Source: Gammaproteobacteria bacterium
Lineage (GTDB): Bacteria > Pseudomonadota > Gammaproteobacteria > Pseudomonadales > Azotimanducaceae
Assembly: GCA_004357385.1 (NCBI GenBank)
Contig: SMWF01000051.1
Location: 1-64,000 of the forward strand
Direction: 5' to 3'
DNA length: 64,000 bases
Shown here: one piece after another, positions 56,785 to 64,000 of the stretch
Layout: each line of letters starts with the position of its first letter
How positions within the stretch are numbered: position 1 is the first letter of the stretch
The notes under the pieces: model-generated
Told to the model about the DNA's origin: nothing
Databases searched by the model: none
Seen by the model: only the letters and a program-made list of their open reading frames with translations
Position numbers and translations under genes: made by a program

Positions 56785-57868
56785 GCGGTTGGACGTGGAT
56801 CTCGGGGATCGGGCCTACCCGATCTTCGTGGGCGAGGATCTGCTAACCGATACCACACGGTTTGCGCCGTACATCGATGGTCAACAGGTCTTTGTCGTGA
56901 CCAGCGAGATCGTTGCGCCACTGTATCTCGACGCGCTACGCGACACGCTCAGCGGATTCGACCTGGACGTTTGCATCATCTCCGATGGTGAGCGCAATAA
57001 GACGTTGGCCACGTACCTGAAGGTGATCGACGAACTGATGACCCGCCGCCACAACCGCACCACCACTCTGGTCGCGCTGGGTGGCGGTGTGGTGGGCGAC
57101 ATTACCGGATTCGTGGCGGCGACATACCAGCGCGGCGTAGCGTTCCTGCAGGTTCCCACCACACTGCTCGCCCAGGTCGATTCCTCCGTCGGCGGCAAGA
57201 CCGGGGTCAACCATCCCGGTGGTAAGAACATGATCGGCGCGTTCCATCAACCGCGATGTGTGGTTGCGGACACCTCGGTGCTGGGGTCCCTGCCGCGACG
57301 CGAATACCTGGCAGGGATTGCAGAGATCATCAAGTATGGCGTGATTCGCGATGCGGAATTCTTCGCCTGGCTAGAGGCCAACCTCGCGGTGCTGCTGGAT
57401 CAGCAACCGGCCGCGTTGGTGTACGCCATCGGCAGATCCTGTGCGATCAAAGCGGAGATCGTGCAGGCCGACGAACGTGAAGCGGGCGAGCGCGCGGTGT
57501 TGAATTTCGGCCATTCCTTCGGCCACGCGTTAGAGACGTTGACCCGATACGAGACGTACCTGCACGGCGAGGCGGTAGCGATCGGGATGGTGATGGCCGC
57601 CGACCTGTCGGTGCGCGCCGGTTGGATGAGCCGCGTCGACGCGCGTCGGATTCGTGATCTCATCGAGGCTGCCGGCCTGCCGGTTCGAGTGGCGGGCGAC
57701 ATCGCCACCGAGCAGATGCTCCAGACGATGGGCATGGATAAGAAGGTTGTCGATGGCAAGCTGCGTCTCGTCTTGAGTCGCGCGATCGGCTGCGCGGAAG
57801 TCACCGACGAGGTGGCTGAATCGATGCTGCGCGCAACGCTTGGCAGCGGGGACAGCCTGTGTGGGTAG
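56777..57868 (+). CDS. aroB: 3-dehydroquinate synthase
   Basis: A 363-residue NAD- and metal-dependent enzyme for step 2 of the shikimate pathway. Family landmarks are LVALGGGVVGDITGFVAATY, FLQVPTTLLAQVDSSVGGKTGVN, EIIKYGVIRD and the metal-binding LNFGHSFGHALE with HGEAVAIGM. Start chosen at the ATG overlapping the aroK end (8 bases). It is followed after six bases by the DamX-like gene, so aroK-aroB-damX form one unit. Confidence 0.98.
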   Translation: MAERLDVDLGDRAYPIFVGEDLLTDTTRFAPYIDGQQVFVVTSEIVAPLYLDALRDTLSGFDLDVCIISDGERNKTLATYLKVIDELMTRRHNRTTTLVALGGGVVGDITGFVAATYQRGVAFLQVPTTLLAQVDSSVGGKTGVNHPGGKNMIGAFHQPRCVVADTSVLGSLPRREYLAGIAEIIKYGVIRDAEFFAWLEANLAVLLDQQPAALVYAIGRSCAIKAEIVQADEREAGERAVLNFGHSFGHALETLTRYETYLHGEAVAIGMVMAADLSVRAGWMSRVDARRIRDLIEAAGLPVRVAGDIATEQMLQTMGMDKKVVDGKLRLVLSRAIGCAEVTDEVAESMLRATLGSGDSLCG

Positions 57869-57874
57869 CGAGTC

Positions 57875-59434
57875 ATGAGTGAAGAGCGCTCCTTCACAGA
57901 GGCATTGGGCTTGACTCACGACCCCTTCAGCACACCCTCTGATTCCTTTTTCGCAGCTGGAGACCGCACCCGTCAGTTGGACGAGCTGCGCCAGTTCAGC
58001 CGTGGCAGACGTCGTGTGCTGGCGGTCACCGGGGGTTGGGGGGTAGGCAAGTCGGTCATGTTCCGGGCGCTTTCGAGCCGCCTCGATCCGGGTGTAAAAG
58101 CGGCGCGGATCAATGCCAGTCTCGTCAACGACGTCGTGGGCGTGTTGGCCAACGTGATTCAAGGTTTCGGCCTGGGCGCGCCGGAGCGCAAAAAGGTCGA
58201 TGCGCAGGTTGACGTTATCGTCGAACACGCCCGGGCTCAGGGCGAGGTCAACCGTTACTGCCTGGTCATGGTGGACGATGCTCATGCGCTGGAGCTACGC
58301 GCCCTGGAAACCTTACTGGCGATGGTGGATACGACACCAAAGCGCGGTTTGCGGGTCGTGTTCTTTGCCGAAACCCGCTTTGTGCAGTCGCTGGAGAAGG
58401 CCATTCGACGTTCGGCCCCGAACCTTTCCTGGCATGAGATACGCCTGGGGCCGTTGAGCCGCGACGAGGTCCGCCGCTATCTTCGCTTCAGACTCGAAGA
58501 GGCAGGCTGGGATGATCAGCTGCCCTTCACTGCGTTGCAGATCCAGGAGCTGACCATCGATTCCCGCGGCCACCCGGGCGAGATTGATCAGCGGGCATCC
58601 CGACTATTGAGCGGAGCGGGCGACCGGGCTTCGACCGGGCTGTTTCCGCCCATGCATCGAGCCGTGCTGATGTTGGTAGGGGTTGTCCTCGGCACGATCT
58701 GGCTCGTCTGGCAGTTCGGTGAACTTACCCGTGCACCGGCGAATCAACTGGTGCTGGCGAGCGTCGATCGCGCGGGAGTGGAGGAGCCACGGGTTGAGGC
58801 AGAGCTGGCACGGGTCGATGACTCGGCGCCAGAACCGCTGTCCGATCCCACACTCGAACCCGAACCGGCACTCGGATCTGAACTGGCACTCGGATTTGAA
58901 CCAGAGATCGAGCCTTTACCGGAAGCTCTGCTGGAGCCCGAACTCGATCCGCTGCCCGAGCCGGAATCGGAACCGCTGCTCGAACCGGAACCGGAACCGC
59001 AACCGGAACCGGTGCCCGAGCCCGAATCGCTGCCTGAACCCGAAACGTTACCGCGCCCCGAGGCGCCGTCCAACTCGGATCCGCGAAGTCGGTTCGACGA
59101 GCGCGAGCCAACCGGGCCGGAACTGCGTCCCGGGGCCAAGGGTTCCGGTTGGTTGATGCGCCAGTCGCCGGAACGGTACACCTTGCAGTTGTTCGGCACA
59201 TCGAGCCTGGACCGGATGGTTGCGTACGTGAACCGGCAGCAGGACATCAGCGAGTTCGCGCTGTTGACCATTGAACGTGACGGCGAACCCTGGTACGTCG
59301 TGACCTACGGATTGTTCAGCACCCCGGGTGCGGCACGAACGGCGGCGGAGAATCTTCCGAGTTCGGTGGGTCGTGTCGATCCCTGGGTACGTAAGGTCGA
59401 GTCGGTTCAGGCGCACATTCAACAGCGTCGCTAG
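57875..59434 (+). CDS. DamX-like AAA ATPase with C-terminal SPOR domain
   Basis: A 519-residue protein of three parts: a cytoplasmic ExeA-like AAA domain (Walker A GGWGVGKS at 53-60, Walker [12 protein letters not shown] near 129-139), one membrane helix (about 263-281), a long periplasmic linker rich in Pro-Glu (about 310-400), and a SPOR domain (about 425-515, [36 protein letters not shown]). SPOR domains bind septal glycans. Position after aroB matches the damX locus. The ATPase domain is intact, unlike in E. coli DamX. Confidence 0.93.
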   Translation: MSEERSFTEALGLTHDPFSTPSDSFFAAGDRTRQLDELRQFSRGRRRVLAVTGGWGVGKSVMFRALSSRLDPGVKAARINASLVNDVVGVLANVIQGFGLGAPERKKVDAQVDVIVEHARAQGEVNRYCLVMVDDAHALELRALETLLAMVDTTPKRGLRVVFFAETRFVQSLEKAIRRSAPNLSWHEIRLGPLSRDEVRRYLRFRLEEAGWDDQLPFTALQIQELTIDSRGHPGEIDQRASRLLSGAGDRASTGLFPPMHRAVLMLVGVVLGTIWLVWQFGELTRAPANQLVLASVDRAGVEEPRVEAELARVDDSAPEPLSDPTLEPEPALGSELALGFEPEIEPLPEALLEPELDPLPEPESEPLLEPEPEPQPEPVPEPESLPEPETLPRPEAPSNSDPRSRFDEREPTGPELRPGAKGSGWLMRQSPERYTLQLFGTSSLDRMVAYVNRQQDISEFALLTIERDGEPWYVVTYGLFSTPGAARTAAENLPSSVGRVDPWVRKVESVQAHIQQRR

Positions 59435-59483
59435 TGGTGTTGCGTCCCTGAGTGGTGGACGGTCCTGGCGCACCCTGATGGGT

Positions 59484-60941
59484 TCAGGGCAACAGGCTCT
59501 GGCCGGTAAGGTAGCGATCGATCTCGCGGGCAGCCTCGCGCCCTTCGTTGATCGCCCTGACCACCAGCGATTGGCCGCGCCTGCAGTCGCCGGCGGCAAA
59601 CAGCTTCGGGACGTTGGTCGCGTAACGGCCATACTCGGCCCGGTAGTTGGAGCGCGCGTCGTAGTCGACATCCAGGACATCGGATAGGTAGTGCTCGGGG
59701 CCGAGAAACCCCATGGCCAGCAGAATCAGATCCGCTTCCCAGTTCTGCTGCGTGTCCGGGACCTCTTCGATTCCGTTATCGGTCCAACGGACCTGGATGG
59801 TCGTAATGCCTTGCAGCCGACCGTCTTTGCCGAAGAATTCTTTGCCGGAGATGCAATATACGCGCGGATCTTCGCCGAACCGATTCGCCGACTCTTCGTG
59901 GGCGTATTCGATCCGGAAGATCGCCGGCCAGGAGGGCCAAGGATTGTCGGCCGCACGATCCGCCGGCGGACGATCCAGAATCTCGAAATTGACCAGCGAC
60001 TTGCAGCCGTGACGCAGCGCGGTGCCGATGCAATCAGCCCCTGTGTCGCCGCCACCGATCACGATCACGTGCTTGTTTTTGGCCGAGATGTAGTTGCCGT
60101 CCTCGAGCGCGGAGTCGAGGTAACTGCGAGTGTTCGCGGTCAGGAATTCCATGGCGAAGTGCACGCCAGCCAGTTCCCTGCCCGGGATGGGCAGATCACG
60201 TGGGTGGGTGGCCCCGGTGGTCAGCAGCAATGCATCGTTGTCGCGCAGCAGGTCGCGACTGTTGCGTGTCGCCCCGCTACCGTCACCGACGTCGGCACCG
60301 GTCTCGAAACGTATGCCTTCCTCGCGCAGCAGATTGACGCGGCGCTCGACGATGTCCTTATCGAGCTTCATGTTCGGAATGCCGTAGGTCAGCAGTCCGC
60401 CGATCCTGTCCTCACGCTCCAGTACTGTCACGCTGTGCCCGGCCCTATTCAGCTGTGCGGCGGCGGCGAGGCCGGCGGGGCCGCTGCCGACGATGGAGAT
60501 CGACTTACCGGTGCGATGCGCGGGTAGCTCCGGCACGATCCAGCCCTCGGCGAAGCCTCGATCCACGATTGCCATCTCGATGTTCTTGATGGTCACCGCG
60601 GGGTCGGTGATCCCGAGCACGCAGGCACCTTCGCAGGGCGCCGGGCAGACGCGGCCGGTGAACTCCGGGAAATTGTTGGTCTTGTGCAGGCGATCGAGCG
60701 CCTCGCGCCACTGGTTCTGGTAGACGAGATCGTTCCATTCCGGAATGATGTTGTGAATCGGGCAACCCTCTTCGGACTGACAGAACGGTACGCCACAGTC
60801 CATGCATCGGGCGCCCTGGGTGGCGAGTCGCTCGACGTCGTGGGTGGTGTAAATCTCCAGAAAATCGAGCATACGCTCGCCGGCGTCGCGGTACGGCGCC
60901 GCTTCGCGCTCGAACTCCTTGAAGCCCGTGACCTTGCCCAT
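59484..60941 (-). CDS. gltD: Glutamate synthase small subunit GltD
   Basis: A 485-residue FAD/NADPH flavoprotein that passes electrons to GltB. Cys-rich N terminus ([16 protein letters not shown] and later [13 protein letters not shown]) binds two 4Fe-4S clusters; FAD motif [21 protein letters not shown] motif [14 protein letters not shown], and [14 protein letters not shown] complete the fold. The ATG overlaps the gltB stop by one base (TGATG). Convergent with the DamX-like gene (49-base gap without a clear terminator). Confidence 0.98.
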   Translation of the reverse strand: MGKVTGFKEFEREAAPYRDAGERMLDFLEIYTTHDVERLATQGARCMDCGVPFCQSEEGCPIHNIIPEWNDLVYQNQWREALDRLHKTNNFPEFTGRVCPAPCEGACVLGITDPAVTIKNIEMAIVDRGFAEGWIVPELPAHRTGKSISIVGSGPAGLAAAAQLNRAGHSVTVLEREDRIGGLLTYGIPNMKLDKDIVERRVNLLREEGIRFETGADVGDGSGATRNSRDLLRDNDALLLTTGATHPRDLPIPGRELAGVHFAMEFLTANTRSYLDSALEDGNYISAKNKHVIVIGGGDTGADCIGTALRHGCKSLVNFEILDRPPADRAADNPWPSWPAIFRIEYAHEESANRFGEDPRVYCISGKEFFGKDGRLQGITTIQVRWTDNGIEEVPDTQQNWEADLILLAMGFLGPEHYLSDVLDVDYDARSNYRAEYGRYATNVPKLFAAGDCRRGQSLVVRAINEGREAAREIDRYLTGQSLLP

Positions 60942-63900
60942 CAGACGACCTTCAGCTTGACCGATTGGCGCTTGGGGCGATCCTCCGCTGCGCGCTCGGC
61001 GAGCACCCGCTTGTAGTCCACGGGCATGACTTTCACGAACTCAGCGAGGCTCTGCTCCCAGGTGTCGAGAATGCCCTGCGCCACGCTCGACCCGGTGAAC
61101 TGGAGATGTTTCTCGATCAGGTCCTTCAGCTCGGCCGCATCCGCGTCCGAGGCCACCGGGTCCAAATCGACCATCTCCAGGTTGCAGCGCGCGGGAAATT
61201 CCGACTTCGGATCCCAGATGTAGGCGACCCCACCACTCATGCCGGCGCCGAAGTTGCGTCCGGTTTCGCCAAGCACCACGACCCGGCCGCCCGTCATGTA
61301 CTCGCAGCCATGATCGCCCACGCCTTCCACCACGGCGTTCGCACCGCTGTTGCGTACGCAGAAACGTTCGGCGGACATCCCACGGAAGAAGCACTCACCA
61401 GAGGTTGCCCCGTACAACACGACGTTGCCGATCAGAATGTTGTGTTCGGCCACGAACGTGCTCTTTGCCGGCGGATAGATGATCAGACGCCCACCGGACA
61501 GGCCCTTGCCCACATAGTCGTTGGCATCGCCTTCTACCTCGAGCGTCACGCCGCGAGCCAGCCAACAGCCGAAACTCTGTCCGGCACTGCCGAAGAACTT
61601 GAAGTGGATGGTGTCGTCGGGGAGCATCTCCGGTCCGACCCGGCGAATGATGGCGTTGGACAACATGGCGCCAACGACACGGTTGGTGTTGACGATCGGC
61701 ATACGCTCACTGACACGCTTGCCTTCGGCCAGCGCCGGTTCGGCCAGTTCGATCAGCTCGTTGTCCAGGGCGTTTTCCAGCTCGTGATCCTGTTTGTGCT
61801 GCGCATAACTGCCGAGAAAATCCTCCGGCTCTTCCGCAGGTGAAAGAATCAGGGACAGGTCCAGCCCCCGGGCTTTCCAATGATCCACGGCGGCGTCTAC
61901 CTCCAGGACATCGACTCGGCCGATCATGTCGCTGACGGTCTTGAAGCCGAGCTCTGCCATGATCTGGCGCAGCTCCGTTGCGACCATGAACAGGAAGTTG
62001 ATCACGTGTTCCGGCTGACCCGTGAATTTCTCGCGCAGTTCCGGATCCTGGGTCGCGATCCCGACCGGACAGGTGTTCAGATGGCACTTGCGCATCATGA
62101 TGCAACCCAGCGCGATCAACGGCGCCGTGGCGAAGCCGAATTCCTCGGCGCCCAGCAGCGCTGCGATTGCCACGTCGCGACCGGTCTTGAGTTGGCCGTC
62201 GGTTTGCAGCACCACCCGTGAGCGCAGATTGTTCATCACCAGGGTCTGGTGCGTTTCCGCCACACCCAGCTCCCAGGGCACGCCTGCGTGCTTGATCGAC
62301 GTCAGCGGCGACGCGCCGGTACCGCCGGTGTCACCGCAGATCACCAGATGGTCCGCGCGGGCTTTGGTGACTCCGGTCGCCACCGTTCCGACGCCCATTT
62401 CCGCGCCCAGCTTGACGCTGATCCGTGCCTGGGGGTTGGCGTTCTTCAGATCGTGGATCAACTGGGCGATATCCTCGATCGAGTAAATGTCGTGATGCGG
62501 CGGAGGGCTGATCAGGCCCACGCCGGGCGTCGAATGGCGGATGCCGGCGATGAAGTCGTCGACTTTGCTCCCGGGCAGCTCGCCGCCTTCGCCAGGCTTG
62601 GCACCCTGGACGATCTTGATCTGCAACTCGTCGGCATTGGTCAGGAAATTGATGGTGACGCCGAATCGACCGCTGGCCACCTGCTTGATCGCGGAGCGTT
62701 TGGAATCACCATTGGCGAGCGTGATGAAGCGGTTCGGGTCTTCACCGCCCTCACCGGTGTTGGATTTGCCGCCGATGCGGTTCATGGCGATGGCAAGCGT
62801 TTCGTGCGCTTCGGCCGAAATGGAACCGAAGCTCATGGCTCCGGTGACGAAGCGTTTGACGATTTCCTGCTCCGGCTCGACCTGGTCCAGCGGGATCGGG
62901 CCGCCGTTGGCGCCCGCTTTGAAGGCCAGCAGGCCACGCAGATTGCAGTTTCGCGTGTTGTCTTCGTTGGCATGACGGGAGAAGCGCCAATAGGCGTCTG
63001 CGTCGTTGCCGCGCGCCGCGCTCTGAAGGTCCGCGATGGCCTCGGGATCCCACATGTGGGCGTCGCCTTCCCGACGCCAGTGGAAATCGCCCGGGTTCGG
63101 CAGAACGGGCAAGCGGACGATCTCGCGGCCAGGATAGCCAATGTCGTGACGCCGCTCGTGCTCCTCCGCCAGCACCTCGAAGCCGATGCCCTGAACGCGA
63201 CTCGCGGTGCCATTGAAGCAGCGCAGCACCACTTCGTCAGCCAGCCCCACGGCCTCGAAGATCTGCGCGCCCTTGTAGGATTGCAGGGTCGAGATGCCCA
63301 TCTTCGCCATCACCTTGAGCATGCCTTTGGCGACTGCCTTTTGGTAGGCGTCCACGACATCTGCGTCGTTGCCGATGTGCTTGGCCTCGTCGAGGAAGCC
63401 ATCGCGTCGAGCCTGCCAGAGCGCCTCGAAGGCAAGGTAGGGGTTGATCGCGTCTGCGCCGTAGCCGACCAGCAGGCTATGGTGGTGCACTTCGCGGGCT
63501 TCACCGGTTTCCAGGATCAGGCCGATCCGGGTCCGGGCTTCGGTTCGCACCAGGTGATGGTGTACCGCGCCCACCGCAAGCAGGGCGGACAGCGCGATTC
63601 GATCCTCGCCCATCTCGCGGTCGGTGAGCACGATAAGACTCATGCCATCGTCAATCGCACGGGTGGCCTCGGAACAGATCCGATCCAGCGCCGCGACCAG
63701 CCCGGATTGACCGGACCCCTTCGGGTAGCAGAAATCGATGGTTCGCGCGTGCCAGCCGCGATGGTCGATGTGCTTCAGCGATGCCAGTTCCTGGTTGGTG
63801 AGGATCGGGTGCGCAATGCGCAACCGGTGCGCGTGCCGTTCCGTCGTCGCGAGCAGGTTCGATTCCGGCCCGATGTAGCACTCCAGCGCCATGATCACTT

Positions 63901-64000
63901 CTTCGCGTATCGAGTCGATTGCCGGGTTCGTCACCTGGGCGAACAGCTGCTTGAAATAGTCGTACAGCATGCGCGGCTTGTCGGACATGACCGCCAGCGC
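60941..64000 (-). CDS. gltB: Glutamate synthase large subunit GltB, C-terminal two thirds (runs off right edge)
   Basis: The last 1019 residues are visible; the N-terminal amidotransferase domain (about 450-500 residues, with the catalytic Cys) lies beyond the window. Visible parts are the central domain ([20 protein letters not shown] onwards), the FMN synthase domain with [26 protein letters not shown], and the 3Fe-4S ligands in [15 protein letters not shown], and the C-terminal GXGXG beta-helix ([29 protein letters not shown]). It makes glutamate from glutamine and 2-oxoglutarate; the partner of glnA in the GS-GOGAT cycle. Confidence 0.99.
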   Translation of the reverse strand, partial: ALAVMSDKPRMLYDYFKQLFAQVTNPAIDSIREEVIMALECYIGPESNLLATTERHAHRLRIAHPILTNQELASLKHIDHRGWHARTIDFCYPKGSGQSGLVAALDRICSEATRAIDDGMSLIVLTDREMGEDRIALSALLAVGAVHHHLVRTEARTRIGLILETGEAREVHHHSLLVGYGADAINPYLAFEALWQARRDGFLDEAKHIGNDADVVDAYQKAVAKGMLKVMAKMGISTLQSYKGAQIFEAVGLADEVVLRCFNGTASRVQGIGFEVLAEEHERRHDIGYPGREIVRLPVLPNPGDFHWRREGDAHMWDPEAIADLQSAARGNDADAYWRFSRHANEDNTRNCNLRGLLAFKAGANGGPIPLDQVEPEQEIVKRFVTGAMSFGSISAEAHETLAIAMNRIGGKSNTGEGGEDPNRFITLANGDSKRSAIKQVASGRFGVTINFLTNADELQIKIVQGAKPGEGGELPGSKVDDFIAGIRHSTPGVGLISPPPHHDIYSIEDIAQLIHDLKNANPQARISVKLGAEMGVGTVATGVTKARADHLVICGDTGGTGASPLTSIKHAGVPWELGVAETHQTLVMNNLRSRVVLQTDGQLKTGRDVAIAALLGAEEFGFATAPLIALGCIMMRKCHLNTCPVGIATQDPELREKFTGQPEHVINFLFMVATELRQIMAELGFKTVSDMIGRVDVLEVDAAVDHWKARGLDLSLILSPAEEPEDFLGSYAQHKQDHELENALDNELIELAEPALAEGKRVSERMPIVNTNRVVGAMLSNAIIRRVGPEMLPDDTIHFKFFGSAGQSFGCWLARGVTLEVEGDANDYVGKGLSGGRLIIYPPAKSTFVAEHNILIGNVVLYGATSGECFFRGMSAERFCVRNSGANAVVEGVGDHGCEYMTGGRVVVLGETGRNFGAGMSGGVAYIWDPKSEFPARCNLEMVDLDPVASDADAAELKDLIEKHLQFTGSSVAQGILDTWEQSLAEFVKVMPVDYKRVLAERAAEDRPKRQSVKLKVV

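Overview
The window looks like a piece of chromosome from a GC-rich gammaproteobacterium. Much of it follows the gene order known from Pseudomonas and related lineages: hisBA / deacetylase / ctpA / envC / gpmI / rhodanese / secB / trmL / ntrC / ntrB / DUF4124 / glnA, then typA, tatCBA / hisE / ubiBJE, hslUV, priA / rpmE, and ponA(mrcA) / pilMNOPQ / aroK / aroB / damX / gltDB. It is not Pseudomonas itself: hisH, hisF, hisI, grxC and argS are missing from their usual places, the thiI position holds a different sulfurtransferase pair, and extra genes sit between the blocks. Species cannot be fixed from the sequence alone.

Region by region. 1-7.4 kb is accessory and envelope related: an unknown partial gene, a small ORF, a lipoprotein sulfatase, a DUF4136 lipoprotein, and an OmpR-type two-component system divergent from a DegP/HtrA protease. 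7.4-8.3 kb holds a serine-recombinase remnant, tRNA-Phe(GAA) and yggX. 8.3-11.4 kb is mutY and an AsmA protein. 11.5-13.6 kb has two small conserved-type genes and hisB-hisA. 13.6-19.6 kb carries envelope genes (deacetylase, ctpA, envC), gpmI, a membrane rhodanese and secB. 19.6-26.4 kb is trmL, the nitrogen control block ntrC-ntrB, a DUF4124 gene and glnA, then tusA with a PP-loop thiolase-type enzyme. 26.6-31.1 kb looks inserted: a membrane-anchored parvulin, a HupE/UreJ protein, a MarC protein lacking its first helix, and a second AsmA protein. 31.3-35.7 kb is typA-dtd and a seven-repeat FG-GAP lipoprotein. 35.7-40.5 kb is the Tat translocase, hisE and the ubiquinone genes ubiB-ubiJ-ubiE. 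40.6-48.2 kb holds a cytidylyltransferase-like gene, DUF971, HslUV, a SPOR protein, priA, rpmE and an M48 protease. 48.4-64 kb has PBP1A, the type IV pilus alignment and secretin genes, aroK-aroB, a DamX-like ATPase and gltD-gltB (gltB runs off the right edge).

How the genes fit together. Nitrogen assimilation is well represented: GlnA and GltBD form the GS-GOGAT cycle and NtrBC is its regulator. The sequence supports the link, with a near-consensus sigma-54 promoter before glnA and a near-perfect NtrC palindrome plus a weaker sigma-54 motif before ntrB. Envelope assembly and quality control is the other theme (DegP, CtpA, EnvC, PBP1A, DamX/SPOR proteins, AsmA, M48, SecB, Tat, PilMNOPQ).

No clearly new multi-gene defence or biosynthetic system was found. 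The best leads are the TusA/PP-loop pair in the thiI position, the split histidine operon, the parvulin-HupE pair with a truncated marC, two families of palindromic intergenic repeats, and a terminator hairpin that abuts the aroK start.
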